A stretch of 20,396 bases of DNA, from the IMG/VR virus record IMGVR_UViG_3300013137_000135, positions 1 through 20,396 of that record. One strand, written 5' to 3'. The notes below the pieces were generated by a model. It was not told the origin of the DNA, searched no databases, and saw only the letters and a program-made list of their open reading frames with translations. The position numbers and the translations under genes were made by a program. Each line of letters begins with the position of its first letter. Positions within the stretch are counted from its first letter, which is position 1. Origin of the DNA: a virus. Of this stretch, positions 14,557-20,315 are shown piece by piece.

Positions 14557-15243
14557 ATGAAGATCATCGAGACGAAGTGGAAGTGGAACGGCCATCTTGG
14601 CAAGCGCAGCGGCCAGCCTCCAATGCTCGTTCACCACAACGCCGCCGCGACCACCTGCACGGCCGCCGACGTGCACCGCTGGCACCAGGCGAACGGCTGG
14701 CTCGGCATCGCCTACCACTACTTCATCCGCAAGGATGGCGCTGTCTACCGTGGCCGCCCCGAGTGGGCCGTCGGCGGGCACACGTTCAAGCACGGGACTT
14801 CCATCGGCATCTGCAGCGAAGGGAACTTCGACAAGGAGCAGATGCCACAGAAGCAGCGGGACGCCGTGCGCGAGCTCACACGCGAGATCCACGGCCGCTA
14901 CCCGGCCATCAAGGACATGCGGCACAAGGACGTTCCCGACAACGCGACCAGCTGCCCGGGCAAGAACTACCCGTTCGCCTACGTGACCGCGAAGGCCGAG
15001 GCCAAGCACGTCACGCCCAAGGTCGACAATATGAAGCTGAAGCAGGCCATGATGCAGTACGCGCTCCTGTCCGGAATCCGCGTCACCGGCTGGGAGCGCA
15101 TCACCATCCTCTCGCCGGGCTGGGGCAAGCACGCGCGGATGCTCGCGTGGCGGGTCTCCGGGCGCGTCCACGAGACGAACGCGAAGGTACCGCGGTCGCA
15201 GCACCCGACGCCTGAGCTGTACGCGGCGCTGGTGACGAAGTGA
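14557..15243 (+). CDS. Endolysin: N-acetylmuramoyl-L-alanine amidase (Amidase_2/PGRP type)
   Basis: The 228-residue enzyme starts at ATG 14557 with AGGAGG four bases upstream; an earlier in-frame start (14452) would overlap the holin gene. Residues about 18-145 form a zinc amidase domain. PPMLVHHNAA gives the first ligand (His26), MRHKDVPDNATSCPG gives His123 and Cys133, and GIAYHYFIRKDG supplies the conserved Tyr53. The family, including T7 lysozyme, cuts the bond between N-acetylmuramic acid and L-alanine. Residues about 150-228 form a basic C-terminal region (MKLKQAMMQYALLSGIRVTG, then WERITIL). I do not recognise it; it may bind the cell wall. No signal peptide is seen, so release depends on the holin. 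Confidence 0.88.
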   Translation: MKIIETKWKWNGHLGKRSGQPPMLVHHNAAATTCTAADVHRWHQANGWLGIAYHYFIRKDGAVYRGRPEWAVGGHTFKHGTSIGICSEGNFDKEQMPQKQRDAVRELTREIHGRYPAIKDMRHKDVPDNATSCPGKNYPFAYVTAKAEAKHVTPKVDNMKLKQAMMQYALLSGIRVTGWERITILSPGWGKHARMLAWRVSGRVHETNAKVPRSQHPTPELYAALVTK

Positions 15244-15887
15244 CTGTCACCGTCATCCAACCGGACGCGACGGCGGGGAAGGATTGTTCCCTCTGGCAGT
15301 ACACGCCGACCACGAACTACGAGCCGTTGACCTACCTGTCCGTCGGCAAGAACCTCGACGGCCGCTCCTCCCGCTCACTGCTCCGCTTCGACCTCTCCAG
15401 CATCGACGCAGGCGAGGTCGTGGATTCGGCAGTCTTCTCGGCCGGGTACTACTACGACGACTCCGGGACCGCAGGACACACTCAGGTCATCAGCGCCTAC
15501 CGCCTGCTCCGCGACTGGACCGAATCCGGGGCGACGTGGCGAACCTACGATGGTTCGCATGAGTGGGGCACCTACGGGGTCGAGAACACGACCACCGACC
15601 GCGAGGCCGCCGCACTGGGCTCGTTCACGCACACATACCGGGCCGACGACTGGAGCATCGCCCTCGACGCCGCCAAGGTGCAGGAGTGGATCGCGGGCAC
15701 GACGGCGAACTACGGCTTCGTGCTGCGGGCGGCCGAGTCGGAAAATATGCGAATCACCATCTGCTCTTCCGACTACGCCACTGAGGCCCTGCGCCCGAAG
15801 CTCACCGTGACTCATCACACGGCAGAGGGTGGCGCCCCGGTCCACCTTTGCCGCACCGTCTTCTACCCACAGGGGGTAATCCGATGA
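15240..15887 (+). CDS. DNRLRE-type putative carbohydrate-binding protein
   Basis: The 215-residue product starts with GTG in the GTGA overlap with the endolysin. Nearly the whole length is one beta-sandwich with DNRLRE/CBM96-like features. They are TYLSVGKNLDGRSSRSLLRF (about 31-50), DLSSIDAGEVVDSAVFSA, RLLRDWTESGATWRTYDGSH (about 86-105), a 'V-Q-E-W-I-A-G-T-T-A-N-Y-G-F' segment (about 144-157) and LRPKLTVTHHT near the end. Such modules bind polysaccharides in secreted enzymes. Here the domain stands alone in a phage lysis/fibre cluster, so a receptor-binding or wall-adhesion role is inferred. Confidence 0.7.
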   Translation: MTVTVIQPDATAGKDCSLWQYTPTTNYEPLTYLSVGKNLDGRSSRSLLRFDLSSIDAGEVVDSAVFSAGYYYDDSGTAGHTQVISAYRLLRDWTESGATWRTYDGSHEWGTYGVENTTTDREAAALGSFTHTYRADDWSIALDAAKVQEWIAGTTANYGFVLRAAESENMRITICSSDYATEALRPKLTVTHHTAEGGAPVHLCRTVFYPQGVIR

Positions 15888-16216
15888 ACGAAGCCGACGC
15901 ACTCGCATTCATCATCAAGAACACTCTCGGCTTCGAGTATGCCGAGGGCAGCTACGTGGTCCGCAACATCTACAGCATTGGCCTCATCCCGCCGCGCCGC
16001 ATGGCTGGGCAGGGGACGAGTCTCGCCGAGGCGCTGAAGCAGTACATGAGCATCCTCGTGGACGAGAGAGGCACGCAGAAGGAGCCGCTCGCCATGTACG
16101 TGGCCGAGAAGGACGCCGACGCCGATGTGGTTGCTGCCGTGCAGGCCGACGCGAAGATGCCGAAGCCGAAGGTGGAGCCAGTGGAAGATGACGAACTGAT
16201 CGTGAAGGAGGGCTGA
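15884..16216 (+). CDS. Hypothetical protein in fibre cluster
   Basis: The start is ATG 15884 in the ATGA overlap; the longer in-frame start at 15848 lies within the previous gene. The 110-residue product has a helical N-terminus (NEADALAFIIKNTLGFEYAE), a central helix SLAEALKQYMSILVDERG and an acidic C-terminal tail with KPKVEPVEDDELIVKEG. No family is recognised. Its place between the DNRLRE protein and the fibre protein suggests an accessory virion protein or a fibre assembly factor, on context only. Confidence 0.55.
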   Translation: MNEADALAFIIKNTLGFEYAEGSYVVRNIYSIGLIPPRRMAGQGTSLAEALKQYMSILVDERGTQKEPLAMYVAEKDADADVVAAVQADAKMPKPKVEPVEDDELIVKEG

Positions 16217-16219
16217 GCC

Positions 16220-17230
16220 GTGGCCGACATGAGTAGACCGCTCAAGGGAGTCGCCTTCTCAGTCGGCTTCTCGCTGTACAAGAACGATGGGACCGTCATC
16301 GTCAACCCCGGCACGCTGACGAAGAAGATATCGAAGGATTTCGGGGACTACGCCGACATCGGGACGGTCTCAGAGGAGGACACGACCTACGGCCAACTCA
16401 AGGCCGCGCTGACGACGGACGAGATGAACGCCGACGTGGTGAGCCTCTACATCAAAGACGACACCTCGGGCTGTGTCCCGTTCGTCTGCACCATCTACCC
16501 GGCCGCGGCGCAGGTATCTGTGCTGACCGCCGCGAACGTGAACTCAGAGTGTGACACGGCAATCAGCGACGCTGCGCTCGCCACCGCCGCCGCCCTCGCG
16601 ACCGTGGACGGTATCGTTGACAGCATCCTCGTAGACACCGGGACCACGCTCCCTGCCACACTCGACACCATCGACGGCCACGTCTCCGACACATACGATG
16701 ACGTCGGCGACGTGCGGGCCGTGGTGGACGCCATCTTCGTGGACACCGGGACGACGCTTGACACGCTGGTCAAGGACCTGCCGACGAACGCCGAACTGGC
16801 GACGGCGCTGGCCGGGGCCGACGACGCGGTGCTGGCAGCCGTGGCGGCGGTGAAGCTCAAGACGGACACCATCGGATCCGGTGCGCTCATCGCCGTGGCC
16901 CCGGTCCTGCCCGCCGGTGACGTCAATATCGTGCAGGGCGACGACTACTACGCGGCCGATGGCCGTTCGCTCGACTGGTCGGGGACGAACTGGCCGGATC
17001 TGACGGGGGCGACGGTGACGTGGCTGTGTGACAGTCAAGCGGTCGCCTGCACGGTGCTCACGCCGGGGGCCACGACCCAGACGGTGCGCCTCGAACTGAC
17101 GGCCGCGCAGGCGGCGGCGCTTGGTGCGCAGAACTACGTCTTCGACATCGAGGCCGTGCTTGACAGCGGACACACCATCACGCTAGTGCGCAGCACGGCG
17201 TTCGTCGCCACGTCAGGGCCGGGAGCGTAG
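16220..17230 (+). CDS. Tail fibre / baseplate protein with BppU-like C-terminal domain
   Basis: The 336-residue product starts with GTG after AAGGAGGG. The N-terminal domain (about 1-95) has ALTTDEMNADVVSLYIKDDT followed by CVPFVCTIYP, a pattern found in many phage fibre proteins. The centre (about 100-225) is Ala/Thr/Asp-rich with a repeated VDTGTTL unit (VDSILVDTGTTLPATL and VDAIFVDTGTTLDTLV), suggesting a trimeric stalk. The C-terminal part (about 235-336) has VNIVQGDDYYAADGRSLDWS, the LTGATVTWLC strand and LELTAAQAAALGAQNYVFDI, which resembles BppU-like upper-baseplate domains. It is the last gene of the rightward structural operon and ends before a terminator. Confidence 0.65.
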   Translation: MADMSRPLKGVAFSVGFSLYKNDGTVIVNPGTLTKKISKDFGDYADIGTVSEEDTTYGQLKAALTTDEMNADVVSLYIKDDTSGCVPFVCTIYPAAAQVSVLTAANVNSECDTAISDAALATAAALATVDGIVDSILVDTGTTLPATLDTIDGHVSDTYDDVGDVRAVVDAIFVDTGTTLDTLVKDLPTNAELATALAGADDAVLAAVAAVKLKTDTIGSGALIAVAPVLPAGDVNIVQGDDYYAADGRSLDWSGTNWPDLTGATVTWLCDSQAVACTVLTPGATTQTVRLELTAAQAAALGAQNYVFDIEAVLDSGHTITLVRSTAFVATSGPGA

Positions 17231-17249
17231 AAGAGGGTCCGCACTCCTA

Positions 17250-17278
17250 TAGACGGCACCGCCTGTCTCACATATACT
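17250..17278 (+). promoter_or_regulatory. Sigma-70-like promoter candidate, rightward
   Basis: TAGACG (17250-17255) and TATACT (17273-17278) are separated by exactly 17 bases. The -35 box matches TTGACA at four of six positions and the -10 box matches TATAAT at five of six. Transcription would start near 17285, just before the terminator hairpin at 17306, and could make a short non-coding RNA. A small inverted repeat (17251-17257/17261-17268, one bulged T) overlaps the -35 box. Confidence 0.45.
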
Positions 17279-17305
17279 CGTCCTGCAGGGCTCATTTCCC
17301 TTGCT

Positions 17306-17358
17306 GAGGCGGCCGGTCTGTGGAGTTCGTCCGCTCCCCTGGCCGGCCGCCTCTTTCT
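17306..17358 (+). terminator. Rho-independent terminator of the structural operon
   Basis: GAGGCGGCCGG (17306-17316) pairs perfectly with CCGGCCGCCTC (17343-17353). The stem has 11 bp and a 26-base loop, and TTTCT follows it. It lies 75 bases after the fibre stop, in the space between the rightward structural genes and the leftward regulator operon. Confidence 0.75.
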
Positions 17359-17415
17359 GTAGACGGACGAGAGGCGGCAGCTACGGATACCACGCTCACC
17401 CCCATCGAACCCACT

Positions 17416-17437
17416 TTGCCGGGCTCACCACCGGCAA
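17416..17437. repeat. Short inverted repeat in non-coding region
   Basis: TTGCCGG (17416-17422) pairs with CCGGCAA (17431-17437) over an 8-base loop. No T-tract is present on either side. It is the second of three hairpins in the 17231-17590 stretch. Alone it could be chance. Confidence 0.45.
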
Positions 17438-17475
17438 CTGCTCCTGCCCACGGGCTTACCCACCCAATGAGCGGG

Positions 17476-17551
17476 AGCCACCCCACGGACGCAGCGGCGG
17501 CCTCTTCTGGCCTGACCTCCTCCAAGAGGCCGTCGCGCTCCGTGGGGGGCT
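17476..17551. ncRNA. Long 28-bp bulged hairpin, candidate structured RNA
   Basis: Positions 17476-17506 pair with 17551-17524 in 28 base pairs (one is G-T) with a 17-base loop. Three single unpaired bases (A17480, C17490, A17493) all lie on the 5' arm. No T-tract follows on either strand, so a standard terminator is unlikely, although it sits between convergent operons. No believable gene is seen in the whole 17231-17590 stretch. A structured non-coding RNA, a non-canonical bidirectional terminator or a DNA protein-binding palindrome are the options. Pairing was traced base by base; no folding energy was computed. Confidence 0.5.
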
Positions 17552-17590
17552 AAAGTCATGACGTCTGCTCCTGACACAGCCGGCCACTGG

Positions 17591-18037
17591 TCAGATTTCC
17601 TCTTCCTCGTCGGTGCCCATGCCAGCATCCACGCGCTCCGCGTAGGCGCGGCCTGTGCTCTCGGTGTAGAGCTGCTGCCAGAGCATGCTGCGGATGATCT
17701 CGGCACGGCTTGCGAGATTGCGTGCGGCGAGCTCGTCGATCCGGTCAATGAGCTCTTGCGGCATCCGCACGCTGACGTGCGGCCCTATCTCGGGGCGTCC
17801 CGGGCCGGACTTGGAGGCGCGCCACGACTTGCCGGACTTGGTACGCTCGATCCTTCCCTCGCGCTCCAGCTGGTCGATGACGACGGAGGCAATCACGTTC
17901 GAGCCGGTGATCCTCGCGACCGTGTCCTTGAGGACGTCGCAAGCAATCAGCCCTCGACCGGTGACGAGGTTGATGACGCTGCGGTGAAACTCGCGGGCGT
18001 TGTCGCCGACGGTCCTGTCTGTCGTCTGCTGGCTCAT
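17591..18037 (-). CDS. Winged-helix / ribbon-helix-helix DNA-binding regulator
   Basis: The 148-residue product is read leftward, with ACAGGAGCCCACC before its ATG. Residues about 33-76 look like a winged helix: IACDVLKDTVARITGSNVIA, then VIDQLEREGRIERTKSGKSW with the wing. Residues 87-123 form a CopG/MetJ-type ribbon-helix-helix: beta strand HVSVRMP, helix QELIDRIDELAARN, then ASRAEIIRSMLWQQL. The C-terminus is acidic (DEEEEI). A protein combining both DNA-binding folds is probably a transcription regulator. It is the second gene of a leftward operon whose promoter region carries tandem 11-bp repeats, so autoregulation and control of the divergent operon are likely inferences. A plasmid-type partition regulator is the alternative. 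Confidence 0.7.
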   Translation of the reverse strand: MSQQTTDRTVGDNAREFHRSVINLVTGRGLIACDVLKDTVARITGSNVIASVVIDQLEREGRIERTKSGKSWRASKSGPGRPEIGPHVSVRMPQELIDRIDELAARNLASRAEIIRSMLWQQLYTESTGRAYAERVDAGMGTDEEEEI

Positions 18038-18061
18038 GGTGGGCTCCTGTCTCGTGGCGGT

Positions 18062-18367
18062 CTAGAGGCTGGCGATCTCGGTGAGAGCGGCGCGGGCGGT
18101 CTCGCGGTCGGCCTCATCGGCTTTGCAGCTGATCGGGCGGTTGTCGGCGGCCCGGTAGGTGATGCTCTTCATGGCGTCAGCGGCGAATCCGGCGTCGGTG
18201 TGGTCGATGGCGCCGAGGATGCTGTCGACGATTGCGAGGCGAGCCTTGATGGGGGCATTGATCTCGCGTGCGGCGCTGCGACTGCCGGCGGCTGCTATGT
18301 TCTCCCTGAGAGAGGACTCAAGGGCCTCAACCTCTGCCTGGTACCTGGTGACTGTCTGCTGGTTCAT
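18062..18367 (-). CDS. Hypothetical small protein, first gene of regulator operon
   Basis: This 101-residue protein is read leftward from an ATG with an AGGAGGGG ribosome-binding site, starting about 27 bases after the predicted transcription start. It is mostly helical (YQAEVEALESSLRENIAAAG, INAPIKARLAIVDSILGAI) with a short middle segment DAMKSITYRAADNRPISCKA. No DNA-binding motif or known family is recognised. It lies 24 bases before the regulator gene and shares its Q-Q-T-rich start. An antirepressor or a partner of the regulator is possible but unproven. Confidence 0.65.
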   Translation of the reverse strand: MNQQTVTRYQAEVEALESSLRENIAAAGSRSAAREINAPIKARLAIVDSILGAIDHTDAGFAADAMKSITYRAADNRPISCKADEADRETARAALTEIASL

Positions 18368-18400
18368 GATCCCCTCCTGCTCCGTTCACCTGACTACCTA

Positions 18401-18429
18401 AGTATAGACGATGCCGCTTATCGTGTCAA
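18401..18429 (-). promoter_or_regulatory. Strong sigma-70-type promoter of the leftward regulator operon
   Basis: On the minus strand TTGACA (18429-18424) and TATACT (18406-18401) are separated by exactly 17 bases. The -35 box is perfect and the -10 box has one mismatch. The start would be near 18394, leaving a leader of about 27 bases with AGGAGG before ATG 18367. The inverted repeat ACGAT/ATCGT (18408-18412/18420-18424) lies between the two boxes and could be an operator. Confidence 0.8.
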
Positions 18430-18440
18430 CATAAACGGTG

Positions 18441-18462
18441 GCGATAATGTTGCGATAATGTT
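18441..18462 (+). repeat. Tandem 11-bp repeat, candidate operator in divergent region
   Basis: GCGATAATGTT occurs twice in a row (18441-18451 and 18452-18462) with no mismatch. The core CGATAA appears a third time, inverted, as TTATCG (18418-18423), in the spacer of the leftward promoter. Each repeat contains GATAAT, so they may also serve as -10 boxes for the rightward gene. Ribbon-helix-helix regulators typically bind short tandem sites about one helical turn apart, and such a regulator is encoded next door. AAGGAG (18463-18468) follows directly. Confidence 0.65.
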
Positions 18463-18474
18463 AAGGAGTGCCGC

Positions 18475-19191
18475 ATGAGCTATCTCAGAGTCCTCCGCCG
18501 CATGGCCGAGCTGGCGCTGCTGGCGATCCTCGTGGTCGTGGTCATCCTCGCCTTCGCCGGCCGTGCCGACACCTACCCACAGGCGAACGACACGCAGTAC
18601 AAGAAGTGGGCGCTCGGTTGGCACAAGCAGGCCGTCCGCGAACGCAAGGCCCTCGTCCGTCACACCGACGCGCTCGGCCTCAAGCGCCCGCGCAAGGTGC
18701 CCACGATCGCCGAGTGGACCGTCTACATCTGCGAGACGGACAAGCCGAATCTCCGCGTGGACTTCACCGCCGAGGGCATGGACCTCGCCACGGCCGAATC
18801 CCGCTGCGACACCGTGACCGCGATCATGAGCTGGCGCCACTACGGCGCCGACTCCAAGCGCGTGGCCAAGGCGTTCCGGGCGCGGACGGCGAAGCTCCAC
18901 CATCGCATCACGCATCCCGGCGGGTCATCGAACGGTGTGCGCTGGAAGCCGCTGGCCCGTTATGTCGGCTGGCCTGAGTATGCGCTGCCGAGGCTCTCCC
19001 AGATCATCATGCGGGAGTCGTCAGGGCGGCCACAGGCCTACAACGGCATGATCGGCTGCTCGGGCTTGCTCCAGATATGGCCTGGTCATGTGTCGGCCGC
19101 CAATCGGTCACGGCTCTTCGACCCTGAGTACAACCTGCGCGTCGGGCTGAGACTGTGGCGGCAGCAGGGGTGGCAGCCTTGGACGCTGTAG
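18475..19191 (+). CDS. Membrane-anchored lysozyme/SLT-like transglycosylase
   Basis: This 238-residue protein starts at ATG after AAGGAG. An N-terminal hydrophobic segment (about 11-28, AELALLAILVVVVILAFA) is a signal anchor or signal-arrest-release type sequence. Residues about 35-155 are basic and of unknown fold. Residues about 160-238 form a small lysozyme-like domain: ALPRLSQIIMRESSGRPQAY places the catalytic Glu at residue 181, then CSGLLQIWPGH, and a final EYNLRVGLRLWRQQGWQPW helix. This is the core of SLT-type enzymes that cut glycan strands. It lies apart from the main lysis cassette, under the divergent regulatory region. It could serve in a second lysis step, wall remodelling or superinfection exclusion. 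The catalytic fold is recognised by motif, the role is inferred. Confidence 0.75.
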   Translation: MSYLRVLRRMAELALLAILVVVVILAFAGRADTYPQANDTQYKKWALGWHKQAVRERKALVRHTDALGLKRPRKVPTIAEWTVYICETDKPNLRVDFTAEGMDLATAESRCDTVTAIMSWRHYGADSKRVAKAFRARTAKLHHRITHPGGSSNGVRWKPLARYVGWPEYALPRLSQIIMRESSGRPQAYNGMIGCSGLLQIWPGHVSAANRSRLFDPEYNLRVGLRLWRQQGWQPWTL

Positions 19192-19664
19192 ACAAAACTG
19201 CAGAGCTGGAAGCGCGGCTCTGGCAACTTCTGCGCCTGTGGCAGATGCGGGTTGACCATTGCTCCGATACACCACGCAGCGAGGGGCATGCAGCAGGGTG
19301 GGAAGGCGCTATCAATGACCTTCGGGACACACTTGAGACGCGGAGGCAGCTCGTCATTGCCAACACCACTGCCGTGAACCTGCACGACATCATCCGGCAG
19401 CGGGACGCTGAACTAGCCGCCCTCACCGCCGAGCGGAACGAGCTGGCCTGTCAGGTCATGAAGTCAGAGGCGAAGGTGACGGCGGCGGAGACCCGCGTAT
19501 CGGAGAAGCAGGCCGAGTGTGCGCGTAAGGCACTGGCCGAACTGGAGAGGCTGCGGACCGTCATTGTCGAGGCGTGGTACGGCCGCGACTCGTTGTGGGA
19601 CGCGGTGGCCGAGGAAAGCCCTGACGGGACCATTGAGGCGTGGGTCAAGCGGGACCAATCATGA
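19179..19664 (+). CDS. Coiled-coil hypothetical protein
   Basis: The 161-residue frame overlaps the end of the transglycosylase-like gene by 13 bases. TTG 19179 is preferred because AGGGG lies eight bases upstream; GTG 19170 and GTG 19155 are alternatives. The N-terminal part (KTAELEARLWQLLRLWQMRV) and a long helix (DAELAALTAERNELACQVMK, then heptad-like sequence to VIVEAW) suggest a coiled coil over about 80-140. The family is not recognised. Phage genomes often carry such short coiled-coil early proteins of unknown role. Confidence 0.6.
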   Translation: MDAVDKTAELEARLWQLLRLWQMRVDHCSDTPRSEGHAAGWEGAINDLRDTLETRRQLVIANTTAVNLHDIIRQRDAELAALTAERNELACQVMKSEAKVTAAETRVSEKQAECARKALAELERLRTVIVEAWYGRDSLWDAVAEESPDGTIEAWVKRDQS

Positions 19665-19701
19665 CCACCGTCATATTGGATTGCTAAGGAGGGGGGTCTT
19701 T

Positions 19702-20019
19702 GTGAGTTATGACATCTCAACCCAAATGGGTGGAACCGTGGAGCTAGAGTCAGAGAAGCAGTACGCGGAGGTACGGCAGACCATCGCATCTCAGTTCATG
19801 GACGAACTGGAGGCCGTGCGCCTATTCGCGGCCAAGGTCTGCGAAGAAGCATCGGAGCGGCTCGCAAGCGTGATGATGGAGCCGTCCAATAGCGGGCCGG
19901 TTGCGGAGAAAATCTCCGAGCGGTGGCCGCCATTGTTCAACGAGGGGCGCAGCAAGGTGGACGACATCGATGCTAGCCTGCGCAGCATTGCGGCATTCCT
20001 GCGAGCCACAGAACTATGA
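19702..20019 (+). CDS. Helical hypothetical protein
   Basis: The start is GTG 19702, preceded by AAGGAGGGGGG with about seven bases of spacing; a longer in-frame start at 19519 would lie inside the previous gene. The 105-residue product is helical (EKQYAEVRQTIASQFMDELE, EKISERWPPLF, DDIDASLRSIAAFLRATEL) with no membrane segment or Cys motif. No family is recognised. Its stop overlaps the next start (ATGA). Confidence 0.6.
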   Translation: MSYDISTQMGGTVELESEKQYAEVRQTIASQFMDELEAVRLFAAKVCEEASERLASVMMEPSNSGPVAEKISERWPPLFNEGRSKVDDIDASLRSIAAFLRATEL

Positions 20020-20315
20020 ATGACCCCAACGCGATGACCGGCCCTCTGGACGAGCTGCGGGAGATGGCTCTGCGTCGCTCTGGCATCCCCGCCGACGCGA
20101 CTCTCAGTATCAACGACCTCGACGCCTTCGAGGCCGTGCACCCCGGACTATTCGACCGCACCGCGATCTGCATCTGCTGCGGCGTGCCACATGACCCGCT
20201 CGACCGGTGGGACGAGATCAGGGAGGACCCGCTCAATCGCTTCTCGTTCTGTGCCGATTGCGCCGACCGGGGATCGACGGCGGAGCCGTGCCCGAAGTGC
20301 GGGCCGAAGCCGTGA
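20016..20315 (+). CDS. Cys-rich (zinc-ribbon-like) small protein
   Basis: The 99-residue product starts in the ATGA overlap. The first 48 residues are helical and acidic (GPLDELREMALRRSGIPADA). The second half contains C-I-C-C-G (Cys52, 54, 55), C-A-D-C (79, 82) and C-P-K-C-G (92, 95), enough ligands for one or two zinc sites. Zinc-ribbon-like small proteins of this kind are common in phage early regions; nucleic-acid or protein binding is plausible but not shown. The downstream frame begins in the overlap GTGA. Confidence 0.65.
   Translation: MNDPNAMTGPLDELREMALRRSGIPADATLSINDLDAFEAVHPGLFDRTAICICCGVPHDPLDRWDEIREDPLNRFSFCADCADRGSTAEPCPKCGPKP

Noticed and set aside
17301-17561. Two overlapping plus-strand frames (17301-17561 and 17320-17553) and one minus frame (17292-17525) in the intergenic block
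   Set aside because: Their composition is Pro/Ser/Thr/Arg-rich without structure, they have no ribosome-binding site, and strong hairpins cover the same bases.
18443-18459. GATAAT boxes as a confident rightward promoter
   Set aside because: Neither copy has a convincing -35 box 17 bases upstream. The second copy would start transcription inside the ribosome-binding site. They are kept as a possibility within the operator repeat only.
17558-18478. 306-codon plus-strand open frame covering the regulator operon
   Set aside because: It is antisense to two minus-strand genes that have good ribosome-binding sites, a recognisable RHH domain and a consensus promoter, and its own product shows no domain.
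19519-19701. Upstream extension of the 19702 gene to start 19519
   Set aside because: The added residues are Arg/Trp/Gly-rich shadow of the coiled-coil gene. GTG 19702 has a strong AAGGAGG site at proper spacing.
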